Shown: positions 14,946 through 21,857 of the stretch, piece by piece | Numbering within the stretch: the first letter of the stretch is position 1 | Layout of the letters: every line of letters starts with the position of its first letter | Assembly: GCA_964479585.1 (NCBI GenBank) | Contig: CAYZMP010000027.1 | Coordinates: 1-23,032 of the forward strand | Length of the DNA: 23,032 bases | Direction: 5' to 3' | Origin: UBA6182 sp964479585 | GTDB taxonomy: Bacteria > Bacillota_I > Bacilli_A > Erysipelotrichales > Erysipelotrichaceae | Made by a program: the position numbers and the translations under genes | Notes under the pieces: generated by a model | Told to the model about the DNA's origin: nothing | Databases searched by the model: none | The model's input: only the letters and a program-made list of their open reading frames with translations

Positions 14946-15439
14946 AACGTTGGTTTGTCATCGTGTTGTTTTTTCTAAGTGCTTGTCAAACTAACACAGA
15001 GTATACTAATTATGCTTTAGAAATCGACACTCAAAAAAGTTACAAACAAACGGATCATCAACAGTATAAAAATATGTATCCAACATTAGAGTTTTTAGCG
15101 ATAAGCAATGATGGTTTATTGATGATATTTGACACAGTAGGTTTTCATGAAGGATTAATAGTAGGTGTAGAAATAAACACAACGTCTAACTCGATTAGTC
15201 AAGTAAGAATACTCTCTCATCAAGAAACAATCGACTATGGTGGGGTAGTTGATCAAGGTTGGTTTACGCAAAAGTATCATCAACAAAGCATTAACATGCC
15301 AACAAACATTGTTCGCTACATGTCAAAAAACGAAGATGACATTGTGGCGATGACTGGAGCAACCATTACTAGTCAAGCAATAAATTATAGTATTAATCAA
15401 GCAAAAGAGTTGGCATTGATGTTGAAGGAGGAACGATGA
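14942..15439 (+). CDS. FMN-binding domain lipoprotein, probable covalent flavoprotein
   Basis: A 165-residue lipoprotein with lipobox LSAC (Cys15). The C-terminal part is an FMN_bind domain like those of RnfG and NqrC: GLIVGVEINTTSNSISQVRILSHQET, DYGGVVDQGWFTQKY and MTGATITSQAINYSINQA (from residue 137). The TGAT-x-T motif (Thr138 to Thr143) is the flavin-transferase (ApbE) recognition site, where FMN is linked to Thr141 by a phosphoester. Two Asp precede it (132-133), though the Asp often found three residues before the SGAT/TGAT motif is replaced by Val. The protein would be an extracytosolic one- or two-electron carrier. No ApbE gene is in this window. It overlaps both neighbours by ATGA. 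Confidence 0.83.
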   Translation: MKRWFVIVLFFLSACQTNTEYTNYALEIDTQKSYKQTDHQQYKNMYPTLEFLAISNDGLLMIFDTVGFHEGLIVGVEINTTSNSISQVRILSHQETIDYGGVVDQGWFTQKYHQQSINMPTNIVRYMSKNEDDIVAMTGATITSQAINYSINQAKELALMLKEER

Positions 15440-16542
15440 AAAACATTAAAATAATCGCACTAATTTTATCTGTTGTCCTAGTGATAAGTGCTTGTACAAC
15501 AAATAATCAAAATGGTGCCAATAGTAATAATGATGACGATTATAAAATTACACTAAGTAGTCAGCATTTTTTAGAAACATTTACAGTAGAGCAGATAAAA
15601 CAACTTCCATCAAATGAAGTTACTATGACTAATATATCATCTAGTGGTGAAGTTAATGAAGTGACTGTTGTAGGTGTTAGACTTAATCAATTATTGGAAA
15701 ATCTCAATGTGCAACAACAACAGTTTGATGAAGCAACCATCACAGCCAAAGATAGTTATTCGATGGTTGTACCAGCAAACATTGTAAAAAGCAAAGACAT
15801 ATACATTGTATGGGAAATTGATGGAGAAGCTTTGCATCAACCACACGCACCACTACGTGTTGCGATTGCGGATGAGCGATCCATGTATTGGGTTGGTCAA
15901 CTTGATACCATTGAATTAGCTGGATTGTCTTTAGTGGATGATGAAGAAACAATCGAAATATCACGAGTATTGTTTGTCGATAATGTGTATTCATTTATTG
16001 AAAATGAAGAAGTAGAATACTATGGAAGCAACGATCAAGCTATTTATGTCTCTGATTTACTAGCGTACTTTAACATTGAACTAGATGCTATGGATATTTC
16101 TTTTGAAGCCATTGATGACTTTAAAAAAGATGAAAAAGCGCATGTCTTTAAGCAAGGGATGATTAAATACACTAACGAACATGCACCACTATTCTTTGCA
16201 CTTGATATGCCAAAAGGCATGCATGTTAAAGACATGCTGTCTATTTCAGTAATGAACAATGAGTTATACTTCTTAAACTCTTTTTTTGAAAAGTACAATG
16301 AAGAGTTGGTTGAAATTAATGAAAGAGAATCTTTACCGTTGTCTGTAGTGTTTGAGCTATCATCCATAAAAGAATTCGATAGTTATGTATTTGTGGCTAG
16401 TGATGGATATGAAGTGACACTTGATGCACAAAAGATAGCGGTGGCTTATCTTTATGAAGAAGACAATGAGTATCACTTGCAAGTTGAAAGTGATCAAAAA
16501 AGCGATAACGTTAAAAATATCGTTGAAATTAAAGCACCGTGA
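15436..16542 (+). CDS. Large lipoprotein with three copies of the repeated domain
   Basis: A 368-residue lipoprotein, lipobox ISAC (Cys20). Three copies of the operon's repeated domain can be seen. Copy 1 (about 35-163) has VGVRLNQLLENL, ITAKDSYSMVV, HAPLRVAIAD and QLDTIEL. Copy 2 (about 175-280) has AIYVSDLLAYF, HAPLFFALDMPKGMHVKDML and ISV, the last part very like SGPIWLIAPNLPNNM..LIKIEL of the first gene. Copy 3 (about 295-368) is diverged but has FVASDGYEVTL and NIVEIKAP. There are no cysteines after the lipid anchor. Repetition suggests a scaffold or multi-site partner for the FMN protein. It ends in GTGA, where the next gene starts with GTG. Confidence 0.8.
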   Translation: MKNIKIIALILSVVLVISACTTNNQNGANSNNDDDYKITLSSQHFLETFTVEQIKQLPSNEVTMTNISSSGEVNEVTVVGVRLNQLLENLNVQQQQFDEATITAKDSYSMVVPANIVKSKDIYIVWEIDGEALHQPHAPLRVAIADERSMYWVGQLDTIELAGLSLVDDEETIEISRVLFVDNVYSFIENEEVEYYGSNDQAIYVSDLLAYFNIELDAMDISFEAIDDFKKDEKAHVFKQGMIKYTNEHAPLFFALDMPKGMHVKDMLSISVMNNELYFLNSFFEKYNEELVEINERESLPLSVVFELSSIKEFDSYVFVASDGYEVTLDAQKIAVAYLYEEDNEYHLQVESDQKSDNVKNIVEIKAP

Positions 16543-17945
16543 AAAAGATTGTCTTATTTTTAGTTATTGCACTTTTTAGTGGTTGTAGCAACACTGTTGA
16601 ACCACCATTAATAAAAGAACTTAAAATTATTGGTGATTTAGTGCATTCTTTGTCCATTAATATGGATGATTTAAGTGAGCACACCATTTCAGATAATAAG
16701 CATTTGGCAATCTCGCTTCAAGATGTTTTTGAAAACAATGAACTAAAGTGTGAACAGTACAATGTTATGTTTGTCGCAAATGACACACTGACAAACCTTA
16801 TAGAGTCGGATTACGATGAAGTTTTGGTGTATGTTAAAGACAATAAGTGGCATATCCATTCCGATGTTTTTCCACCTACTCTCAATCTAAAAGATGTGAA
16901 CCATCTTATGTTTATTAAGAAACAGCCAACAGCCGATGATGGTGTCACTTTGTTTTCTGTAAGTGAGGACAAGCATTTAATTACCGTTGGTAATCACATG
17001 TCGTATGGCTTTGAAACTGTATTGAAGTTAGATGGTGTATCTACTAAAAACACCCAAACAATGCATGCTTACCAACAAAAAACGATACTTCCATTATCTA
17101 AGCTTTCAGATGCGACATCGTTTTTAGTGTTTTCTTATCAAGGAGATCATCAATATTTATCAAATGATATTTTCCTGCTAAAGAAAGACACAAGCTTTGA
17201 TGTTGTGGATGAGGATTTTAATATTCTTGTTTTTGATGTTGCGGGAATATTAGAAGATCCACCAGCCCATTCAATAATGGATTTATATTATGATAGTGAA
17301 TACTACATATCCAACAATATACCAATAATGATTATATTAGTGGATGGGTTAGGGTATCATCAATTTGAATACGCTAAAAACAACAACATCGCACCGACAA
17401 TAACATCGTTAAATCCAAAAATAGCAACGTCCGTTTATACACCAGTAACCAATGCTGGTATGGCAGCGATGCTTAGTGGTCAATCGCCACTTAATAATGG
17501 TGTGTTAAATCGACGTTTTCGGCAAATTAAAACAACTACTATTTTTGATCTTGCAAAACAAAATAATGCCTCAGCAGTTTTATTAGAAGGAAACATAAAT
17601 ATTTTAGATCTTAACGTGGATGTTAAATTACATTTAGATAGCAATGGTAATGGTACATCCGATGATGAGATCTTTGATAGTGCATTACAAAGAATGAATG
17701 ATGTTGATGTGCTTATGATTCATTTTCATAGTTTTGATGATGCTGGTCATCGTTATGGTCCATTAGCCCCTCAAACTATGAATCGTTTAACTATGTTAGA
17801 TACGATGATAAATGAGTTATTAGAGAGTTGGTCAAAAACAACCATCATTGTCTCTGATCATGGTATGCATCAAACAAGTGAAGGTGGTAATCACGGCTTA
17901 ATTAGTCATAGTGATATGATTGTGCCATATTTTATCATTCCATAA
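16539..17945 (+). CDS. Lipoprotein: repeated domains plus type I phosphodiesterase/alkaline phosphatase domain
   Basis: A 468-residue lipoprotein starting at GTG, lipobox FSGC (Cys16). The N-terminal half (about 25-250) holds one or two diverged copies of the operon's repeated domain (ISLQDVFENNELK; LPLSKLSDATSFLVFSYQG). The C-terminal half is an alkaline-phosphatase-superfamily phosphodiesterase (NPP-like): metal Asp in ILVDGLGY, a candidate Thr nucleophile in TPVTNAGMAAMLSG, HFHSFDDAGHRYGP with metal Asp and His, VSDHGM and GNHGLISH. The metal and nucleophile set looks complete, so it should be active on phosphodiesters or phosphomonoesters outside the cell. The protein ends shortly after the last metal His, and an intrinsic terminator follows. 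Confidence 0.85.
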   Translation: MKKIVLFLVIALFSGCSNTVEPPLIKELKIIGDLVHSLSINMDDLSEHTISDNKHLAISLQDVFENNELKCEQYNVMFVANDTLTNLIESDYDEVLVYVKDNKWHIHSDVFPPTLNLKDVNHLMFIKKQPTADDGVTLFSVSEDKHLITVGNHMSYGFETVLKLDGVSTKNTQTMHAYQQKTILPLSKLSDATSFLVFSYQGDHQYLSNDIFLLKKDTSFDVVDEDFNILVFDVAGILEDPPAHSIMDLYYDSEYYISNNIPIMIILVDGLGYHQFEYAKNNNIAPTITSLNPKIATSVYTPVTNAGMAAMLSGQSPLNNGVLNRRFRQIKTTTIFDLAKQNNASAVLLEGNINILDLNVDVKLHLDSNGNGTSDDEIFDSALQRMNDVDVLMIHFHSFDDAGHRYGPLAPQTMNRLTMLDTMINELLESWSKTTIIVSDHGMHQTSEGGNHGLISHSDMIVPYFIIP

Positions 17946-17988
17946 AAAAAAGTAGAGGATCAATTTTAGTCGTCTACTTATTTTTTTT
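17945..17988. terminator. Bidirectional terminator between converging genes
   Basis: AAGTAGA (17950-17956) pairs with TCTACTT (17973-17979), flanked by an A run (17944-17951) and a T run (17981-17988), so it can stop both the lipoprotein operon and the minus-strand membrane protein gene, whose stop codon lies in the right arm. Confidence 0.85.
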
Positions 17989-18492
17989 AGTCAATAATAT
18001 GTAAAGATGATAGCCACCATTAATAAATGAAAAGGCCGCAACTACTAGTAAAATTTGTGTCTCTATTAAAGCCCAAGATGCATCTTTTATAGAGTAAATA
18101 AGAAGAATCCCTATTGATAAATAAAGCCCAACTCGAATTAGCATTGAACGAGGATTCTGTTTGTATGCACCAATGGATTTGTCAAGTACGTTGTACGGTG
18201 TGTAATTTGTAATCACACTGTATTTTTTTAGCATACCAAACCTGTATGTGTATTCTCCTAATACAAACAAGGCTCCCATGGCAAGAATACTCATCCACCA
18301 ATTCACATTAAATAAAAAGTACAACACAATTCCCATCGCAAAGACTAAGTAAGGGCGATATTGCAATGCCGCAATCTTACCGACATCACCATCAGGTATT
18401 TTATAACCAAGTTTCTTTTTAGCGTTATACAAAATATGTTGTCCTTTTTTATCTTCGTATATATGTATGTGTCTTAAATCTCTTTTTTTCAT
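17974..18492 (-). CDS. Small four-helix membrane protein, function unknown
   Basis: A 172-residue protein I do not recognise. A basic, soluble N-terminus (1-45, with a HIHIYEDKKGQHILYN stretch) is followed by helices at about 46-62, 65-80, 117-134 and 143-166, in two hairpins separated by a polar stretch (YSVITNYTPYNVLDKSIGAYKQNPRS), and a Lys-rich tail. The start at 18492 is preferred because AAAGGAAG lies 7 nt upstream. The earlier in-frame ATG at 18543 overlaps a TATAAT (18542-18547) and has no ribosome site. A TATAAT at 18515-18520 is a likely -10. It shares a divergent intergenic region with agaS. Confidence 0.7.
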   Translation of the reverse strand: MKKRDLRHIHIYEDKKGQHILYNAKKKLGYKIPDGDVGKIAALQYRPYLVFAMGIVLYFLFNVNWWMSILAMGALFVLGEYTYRFGMLKKYSVITNYTPYNVLDKSIGAYKQNPRSMLIRVGLYLSIGILLIYSIKDASWALIETQILLVVAAFSFINGGYHLYILLTKKNK

Positions 18493-18606
18493 AAAGCCAC
18501 TTCCTTTGCCTTTTATTATACGGTTATTTTTCTTTTTGCGCATTATATAAAATTGAATTTGTTAAAAAGTACAAATAAAAACACGAAACTAACAAAATTA
18601 TTATAC

Positions 18607-18646
18607 CACTTTTGTTTTATAATAAAAGTGTAATAGAAAGAAGGGG
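18607..18646 (+). promoter_or_regulatory. aga operon -10 region inside a dyad operator, with ribosome site
   Basis: CACTTTT (18607-18613) and AAAAGTG (18624-18630) form a perfect 7-bp inverted repeat around GTTTTATAAT, so a TATAAT -10 (18618-18623) is enclosed by the dyad. No good -35 is seen at 16-18 bp, which suggests an activator or a weak promoter. A ribosome site GAAGGGG (18640-18646) serves the ATG at 18653. Confidence 0.5.
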
Positions 18647-18652
18647 TATATT

Positions 18653-19822
18653 ATGTATTTTAATTTGTCAATCGAGCAATTAAAACAATTGGATGCGTAC
18701 GCTACCGCATCGGAAATAAACCAACAACCATTAACTTGGAAAAAAACAAAAGCACAGTACGATAATAACAAACAAGCATACCATCAGTTTGTGGATGGAT
18801 ATATTGACAATCCTAATGCAACCATCATTTTTGCAGGAGCTGGAAGTAGTGAGTTTGTCGGTAATGCACTCATTGGTAGCTTAAAAACAAAAGTAGCAGC
18901 CAATATGCAATCCATAGCGACAACAGACTTATTAACCGATGTATCAGTTTGCTTAAACAAACATACACCAACTTTAATGGTCTCTTTTGGGCGTTCAGGC
19001 AATTCTCCTGAATCTGTAGGTGCTTTTTTAGAAGTACAACAATATTGTGAAGATGTAAAACATGTTTTCATCACTTGTAACAACAAAGGAAAACTAGCTA
19101 AACTTGTTAATGAATATGACAATATTTTATCCATTGAGCTAACTGAAGAGACTCATGATGTTGGATTTGCTATGACTAGCAGTTTTACCAACATGTATTT
19201 AATGGCATTGTTGTTGTTTGATACTAGTATTACGCAACACCATATTGATCAACTAAACAGCGCCGTTACTAACTTTTTATCCAGTGGATTTAAACACGTG
19301 AATGATCAACTATCCGCTTTTGACTTTAATCGAATTGTGTATTTAGGAAGTCATGTATTTAAAGGGATTGCTCAAGAATCAGCTCTAAAACTTCTAGAGT
19401 TAACGGGTGGTGAATGCGCTAGTTTGTTTGATTCATTTTTAGGGTTTCGACATGGACCAAAGTCATTTTTAGATAAGAATACATTAAGTGTCATGTTTTT
19501 ATCCAATATTGATCATGTACGTCGTTATGAACTAGATTTGTTAAAGGAAATGAGTCAAGAAAGAAACAAAGGAAAAATTTTAGTAATCGATACTAAAGAA
19601 GATGCTCTTGTTAAAGAGTATGATCATCAATTGATTGCACTAACAGAATGTGAGCATTGTCCAACTAGTGTGATTGCTCTTGGTTACTTAGTAGTGGCTC
19701 AAAGTTTAAGTTTATTAAAATCACTTGCTTTACATAAAACACCTGACAACCCAGATCCAACAGGAAGTGTGAATCGTGTTGTAAAAGGTGTTACACTATA
19801 CATAGAAGGAGACAACGTATGA
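18653..19822 (+). CDS. agaS: AgaS-family SIS-domain sugar-phosphate isomerase/deaminase
   Basis: A 389-residue protein with tandem SIS domains, as in AgaS (galactosamine-6-phosphate deaminase/isomerase). The first SIS domain has GAGSSEFVGNALIG and SFGRSGNSPESVGAFLE, which bind the sugar phosphate; the second has YLGSHVFKGIAQESALKLLELTGGECASLFDSFLGFRHGPKSFLD, with RHGPK the usual AgaS mark, and ends with NPDPTGSVNRVVKGV. It would convert galactosamine- or glucosamine-6-phosphate to the ketohexose phosphate and ammonia. It is the first gene of an aga-type operon and its stop overlaps the next start (ATGA). Length is typical. Confidence 0.92.
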   Translation: MYFNLSIEQLKQLDAYATASEINQQPLTWKKTKAQYDNNKQAYHQFVDGYIDNPNATIIFAGAGSSEFVGNALIGSLKTKVAANMQSIATTDLLTDVSVCLNKHTPTLMVSFGRSGNSPESVGAFLEVQQYCEDVKHVFITCNNKGKLAKLVNEYDNILSIELTEETHDVGFAMTSSFTNMYLMALLLFDTSITQHHIDQLNSAVTNFLSSGFKHVNDQLSAFDFNRIVYLGSHVFKGIAQESALKLLELTGGECASLFDSFLGFRHGPKSFLDKNTLSVMFLSNIDHVRRYELDLLKEMSQERNKGKILVIDTKEDALVKEYDHQLIALTECEHCPTSVIALGYLVVAQSLSLLKSLALHKTPDNPDPTGSVNRVVKGVTLYIEGDNV

Positions 19823-20253
19823 TTGGAATGATTGTATCAGGACATGGCAACTTTGCGACTGGCTTAGCAAGTGCAATGACGTTAATCGGGGGAAAACCAA
19901 GCCATTTTTATGCACTTGATTTTGTCGAAGGTGACACAAGTGAAAACTTAGAAGCAGCGATGAAAGAAGCAATTGAATCGCTAAACAAAGAGTGTAAAGG
20001 AATCATCTTTGCGACAGATTTACCTGGTGGTTCTCCATTTAAATCTGCATGTATTGTCGCACAAGATTATGAGAATATTGAAGTTTTAGCAGGTGTAAAC
20101 TTACCACTTTGTATTGAACTAAACATGATGCGTCAATTTGATGATGATGTCATTGGATTAGCAAACAACATGGTCACAACAGGGAAAGAGCAAATTGTAC
20201 GCTTTGAATATCAAGAAACGAATAACGAAATTGAGAGCGAAGATGGCATTTAA
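19819..20253 (+). CDS. agaF: PTS system mannose-family EIIA (AgaF-like)
   Basis: A 144-residue IIA component of the mannose/fructose/galactosamine (EIIA-Man) phosphotransferase family. MIGMIVSGHGNFATGLASAM carries the phosphorylated His9. DLPGGSPFKSA and GVNLPLCIELNM are typical of the fold. It takes phosphate from HPr and passes it to a IIB protein. IIB, IIC and IID are not in this window, so they must be encoded elsewhere, perhaps beyond the right edge. The gene overlaps agaS by 4 bp and is 12 bp before yajC. Confidence 0.92.
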   Translation: MIGMIVSGHGNFATGLASAMTLIGGKPSHFYALDFVEGDTSENLEAAMKEAIESLNKECKGIIFATDLPGGSPFKSACIVAQDYENIEVLAGVNLPLCIELNMMRQFDDDVIGLANNMVTTGKEQIVRFEYQETNNEIESEDGI

Positions 20254-20265
20254 AGGAGAGAAAAT

Positions 20266-20541
20266 ATGTTAGAGAATGTTTTAGGAGCATCCATTGCTTT
20301 AGGTATACTATTAGTCTTAATTTTAGTAGTGTACTATTTTTACAGCTTTGGCATGGTTAAAAAGAGAAAACAATATTTGATGCAAATGCATCAAGATATT
20401 CAAGTAGGAAAAAAGATTATTTTTGCTGGTGGGATTTATGGAAAGATTGTCGATATTGATGGTGATATTCTCACTGTTGAGGTTAAAAAAGGAGCTCACC
20501 TTGAAATATCTCGCTATAGTGTTAGTGAGGTTGTAAAGTAG
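20266..20541 (+). CDS. yajC: YajC-like small membrane protein
   Basis: A 91-residue protein with one N-terminal helix (about 7-27), a basic segment (MVKKRKQYLMQMHQDIQ) and a small beta domain, GKKIIFAGGIYGKIVDIDGDILTVEVKKGAHLEISRYSVSEV. This is the standard YajC layout (VGDxVxTxGGIxGxV). YajC is an accessory of the Sec translocon and usually sits with secD/secF. Here it lies inside an amino-sugar PTS operon, as known for some streptococcal hyaluronan/galactosamine PTS operons. This may be a PTS-associated paralogue. Good ribosome site (AAAGGAGAG). Confidence 0.88.
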   Translation: MLENVLGASIALGILLVLILVVYYFYSFGMVKKRKQYLMQMHQDIQVGKKIIFAGGIYGKIVDIDGDILTVEVKKGAHLEISRYSVSEVVK

Positions 20542-20549
20542 GAGGGTTT

Positions 20550-21830
20550 ATGAATCCATTAAAATTATTATTACAAAATCGAAGTTCATCGAATATAAAA
20601 GGTGTATATAGTGCATGCACTGCTAATCCTATGGTTTTAAAGGCGTGCATAAAAAAGGCAAAAGAGACAGACACACCACTAGTAATTGAAGCAACGGCAA
20701 ATCAAGTGGATCAATATGGTGGATATACGGGCATGAAACCAGTTGACTTTAAGAACATGGTAAAAGCGTTATGTGCTGAAATGGAGTATGATTTTAATCG
20801 TGTGATTTTAGGTGGCGATCATTTAGGTCCATTAACTTTTGTCGCCTATGATGAGCAAAAAGCAATGAGTGAAGCCAAAACTTTAATTTATGAATATGTG
20901 TATGCAGGCTTTAGCAAAATTCATATTGATACATCGATGAAAATATCAACCGATGATCCTCATCGTCCTTTAGCAGTAGAAACAGTTGCTAAACGTGCAG
21001 CACTACTTATGGATGTAGCCAATCAAGCTTTTGAAGATGTAAAGAAAAAAGATCCACAAGCGATAAAACCTTGTTTTATCGTTGGTAGTGAAGTACCGAT
21101 ACCTGGTGGTGAACAAGAAGAAGTGGATACACTAGAAGTAACGAAAGTCAGTGACTTTCAAAATCAAGTGAGTATTTTTAAAGAAAGTCTACCTGCTCAT
21201 AACTGGGATGATGTTCTAGGCATTGTTGTTCAACCAGGTGTGGAGTTTGGTGATAATCAAGTGTTCTACTATGATTCTAAAAAGGCACAAGATTTAGTAG
21301 AATCTAAAAAAACATACCCATCGCTTGTCTTTGAAGGACATAGTACAGACTATCAAACAAAAGATGGATTACGTCAAATGGTCGATGATGATATTGCAAT
21401 CTTAAAAGTTGGTCCTGGATTAACTTTTGGATATCGTCAAGCATTGTTTTCTTTAGAACAGATTGAAAAAGAGATGATGGTAGAAAACCCATCTCATCTT
21501 CGTGAAGTGCTTGAAAGTGTTATGATGGATGATCCGAAGTATTGGCAGAAATATTACACAGGCGATGATAAAGCGAAGAAACTTAAACGAGCATATTCAT
21601 ACTCCGATCGTATTCGATATTATTTACCTTATAAAAAAGTTACTCAAGCGATTGAAACATTGCAATACAACATAAACAATCATGAGATATTGATGCCTGT
21701 GTTGTATCAATGGTTACCAAATCAATACCATAAAGTGGTTAATAAAAGCATTGAATGTACCTTTGAAGATTTAGTGATGGATTGCATTGGCGAGTTCATT
21801 GATGATTACATTTATGCCATTAAACGCTAA
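20550..21830 (+). CDS. gatZ: D-tagatose-1,6-bisphosphate aldolase, non-catalytic subunit
   Basis: A 426-residue protein of the GatZ/KbaZ/AgaZ family. Clear family stretches are GVYSACTANPMVLKACIKKA, VIEATANQVDQYGGYTGMKP, ILGGDHLGPLTF, KIHIDTSMKISTDDPHRPL and VGSEVPIPGGEQEE. This subunit stabilises and activates the class II catalytic partner (GatY/KbaY), which splits tagatose-1,6-bisphosphate into glyceraldehyde-3-P and dihydroxyacetone-P. The catalytic partner and the tagatose-6-P kinase are not in the window. It is the last gene of the operon, 8 bp after yajC, with an AGGAGGG ribosome site, and is followed by a strong hairpin terminator. Confidence 0.93.
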   Translation: MNPLKLLLQNRSSSNIKGVYSACTANPMVLKACIKKAKETDTPLVIEATANQVDQYGGYTGMKPVDFKNMVKALCAEMEYDFNRVILGGDHLGPLTFVAYDEQKAMSEAKTLIYEYVYAGFSKIHIDTSMKISTDDPHRPLAVETVAKRAALLMDVANQAFEDVKKKDPQAIKPCFIVGSEVPIPGGEQEEVDTLEVTKVSDFQNQVSIFKESLPAHNWDDVLGIVVQPGVEFGDNQVFYYDSKKAQDLVESKKTYPSLVFEGHSTDYQTKDGLRQMVDDDIAILKVGPGLTFGYRQALFSLEQIEKEMMVENPSHLREVLESVMMDDPKYWQKYYTGDDKAKKLKRAYSYSDRIRYYLPYKKVTQAIETLQYNINNHEILMPVLYQWLPNQYHKVVNKSIECTFEDLVMDCIGEFIDDYIYAIKR

Positions 21831-21857
21831 AACTCATCGAAAGATGAGTTTTTGTTT
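21828..21857. terminator. Bidirectional terminator between gatZ and the AraC gene
   Basis: AAACTCATC (21830-21838), GAAA loop, GATGAGTTT (21843-21851): a 9-bp perfect stem starting in the gatZ stop codon, followed by TTTTTGTTT. The minus strand has a weaker T tract. Confidence 0.85.

Noticed and set aside
18493..18543. 17-residue N-terminal extension of the small membrane protein
   Set aside because: Its ATG overlaps a TATAAT and lacks a ribosome site; the ATG at 18492 has AAAGGAAG upstream.
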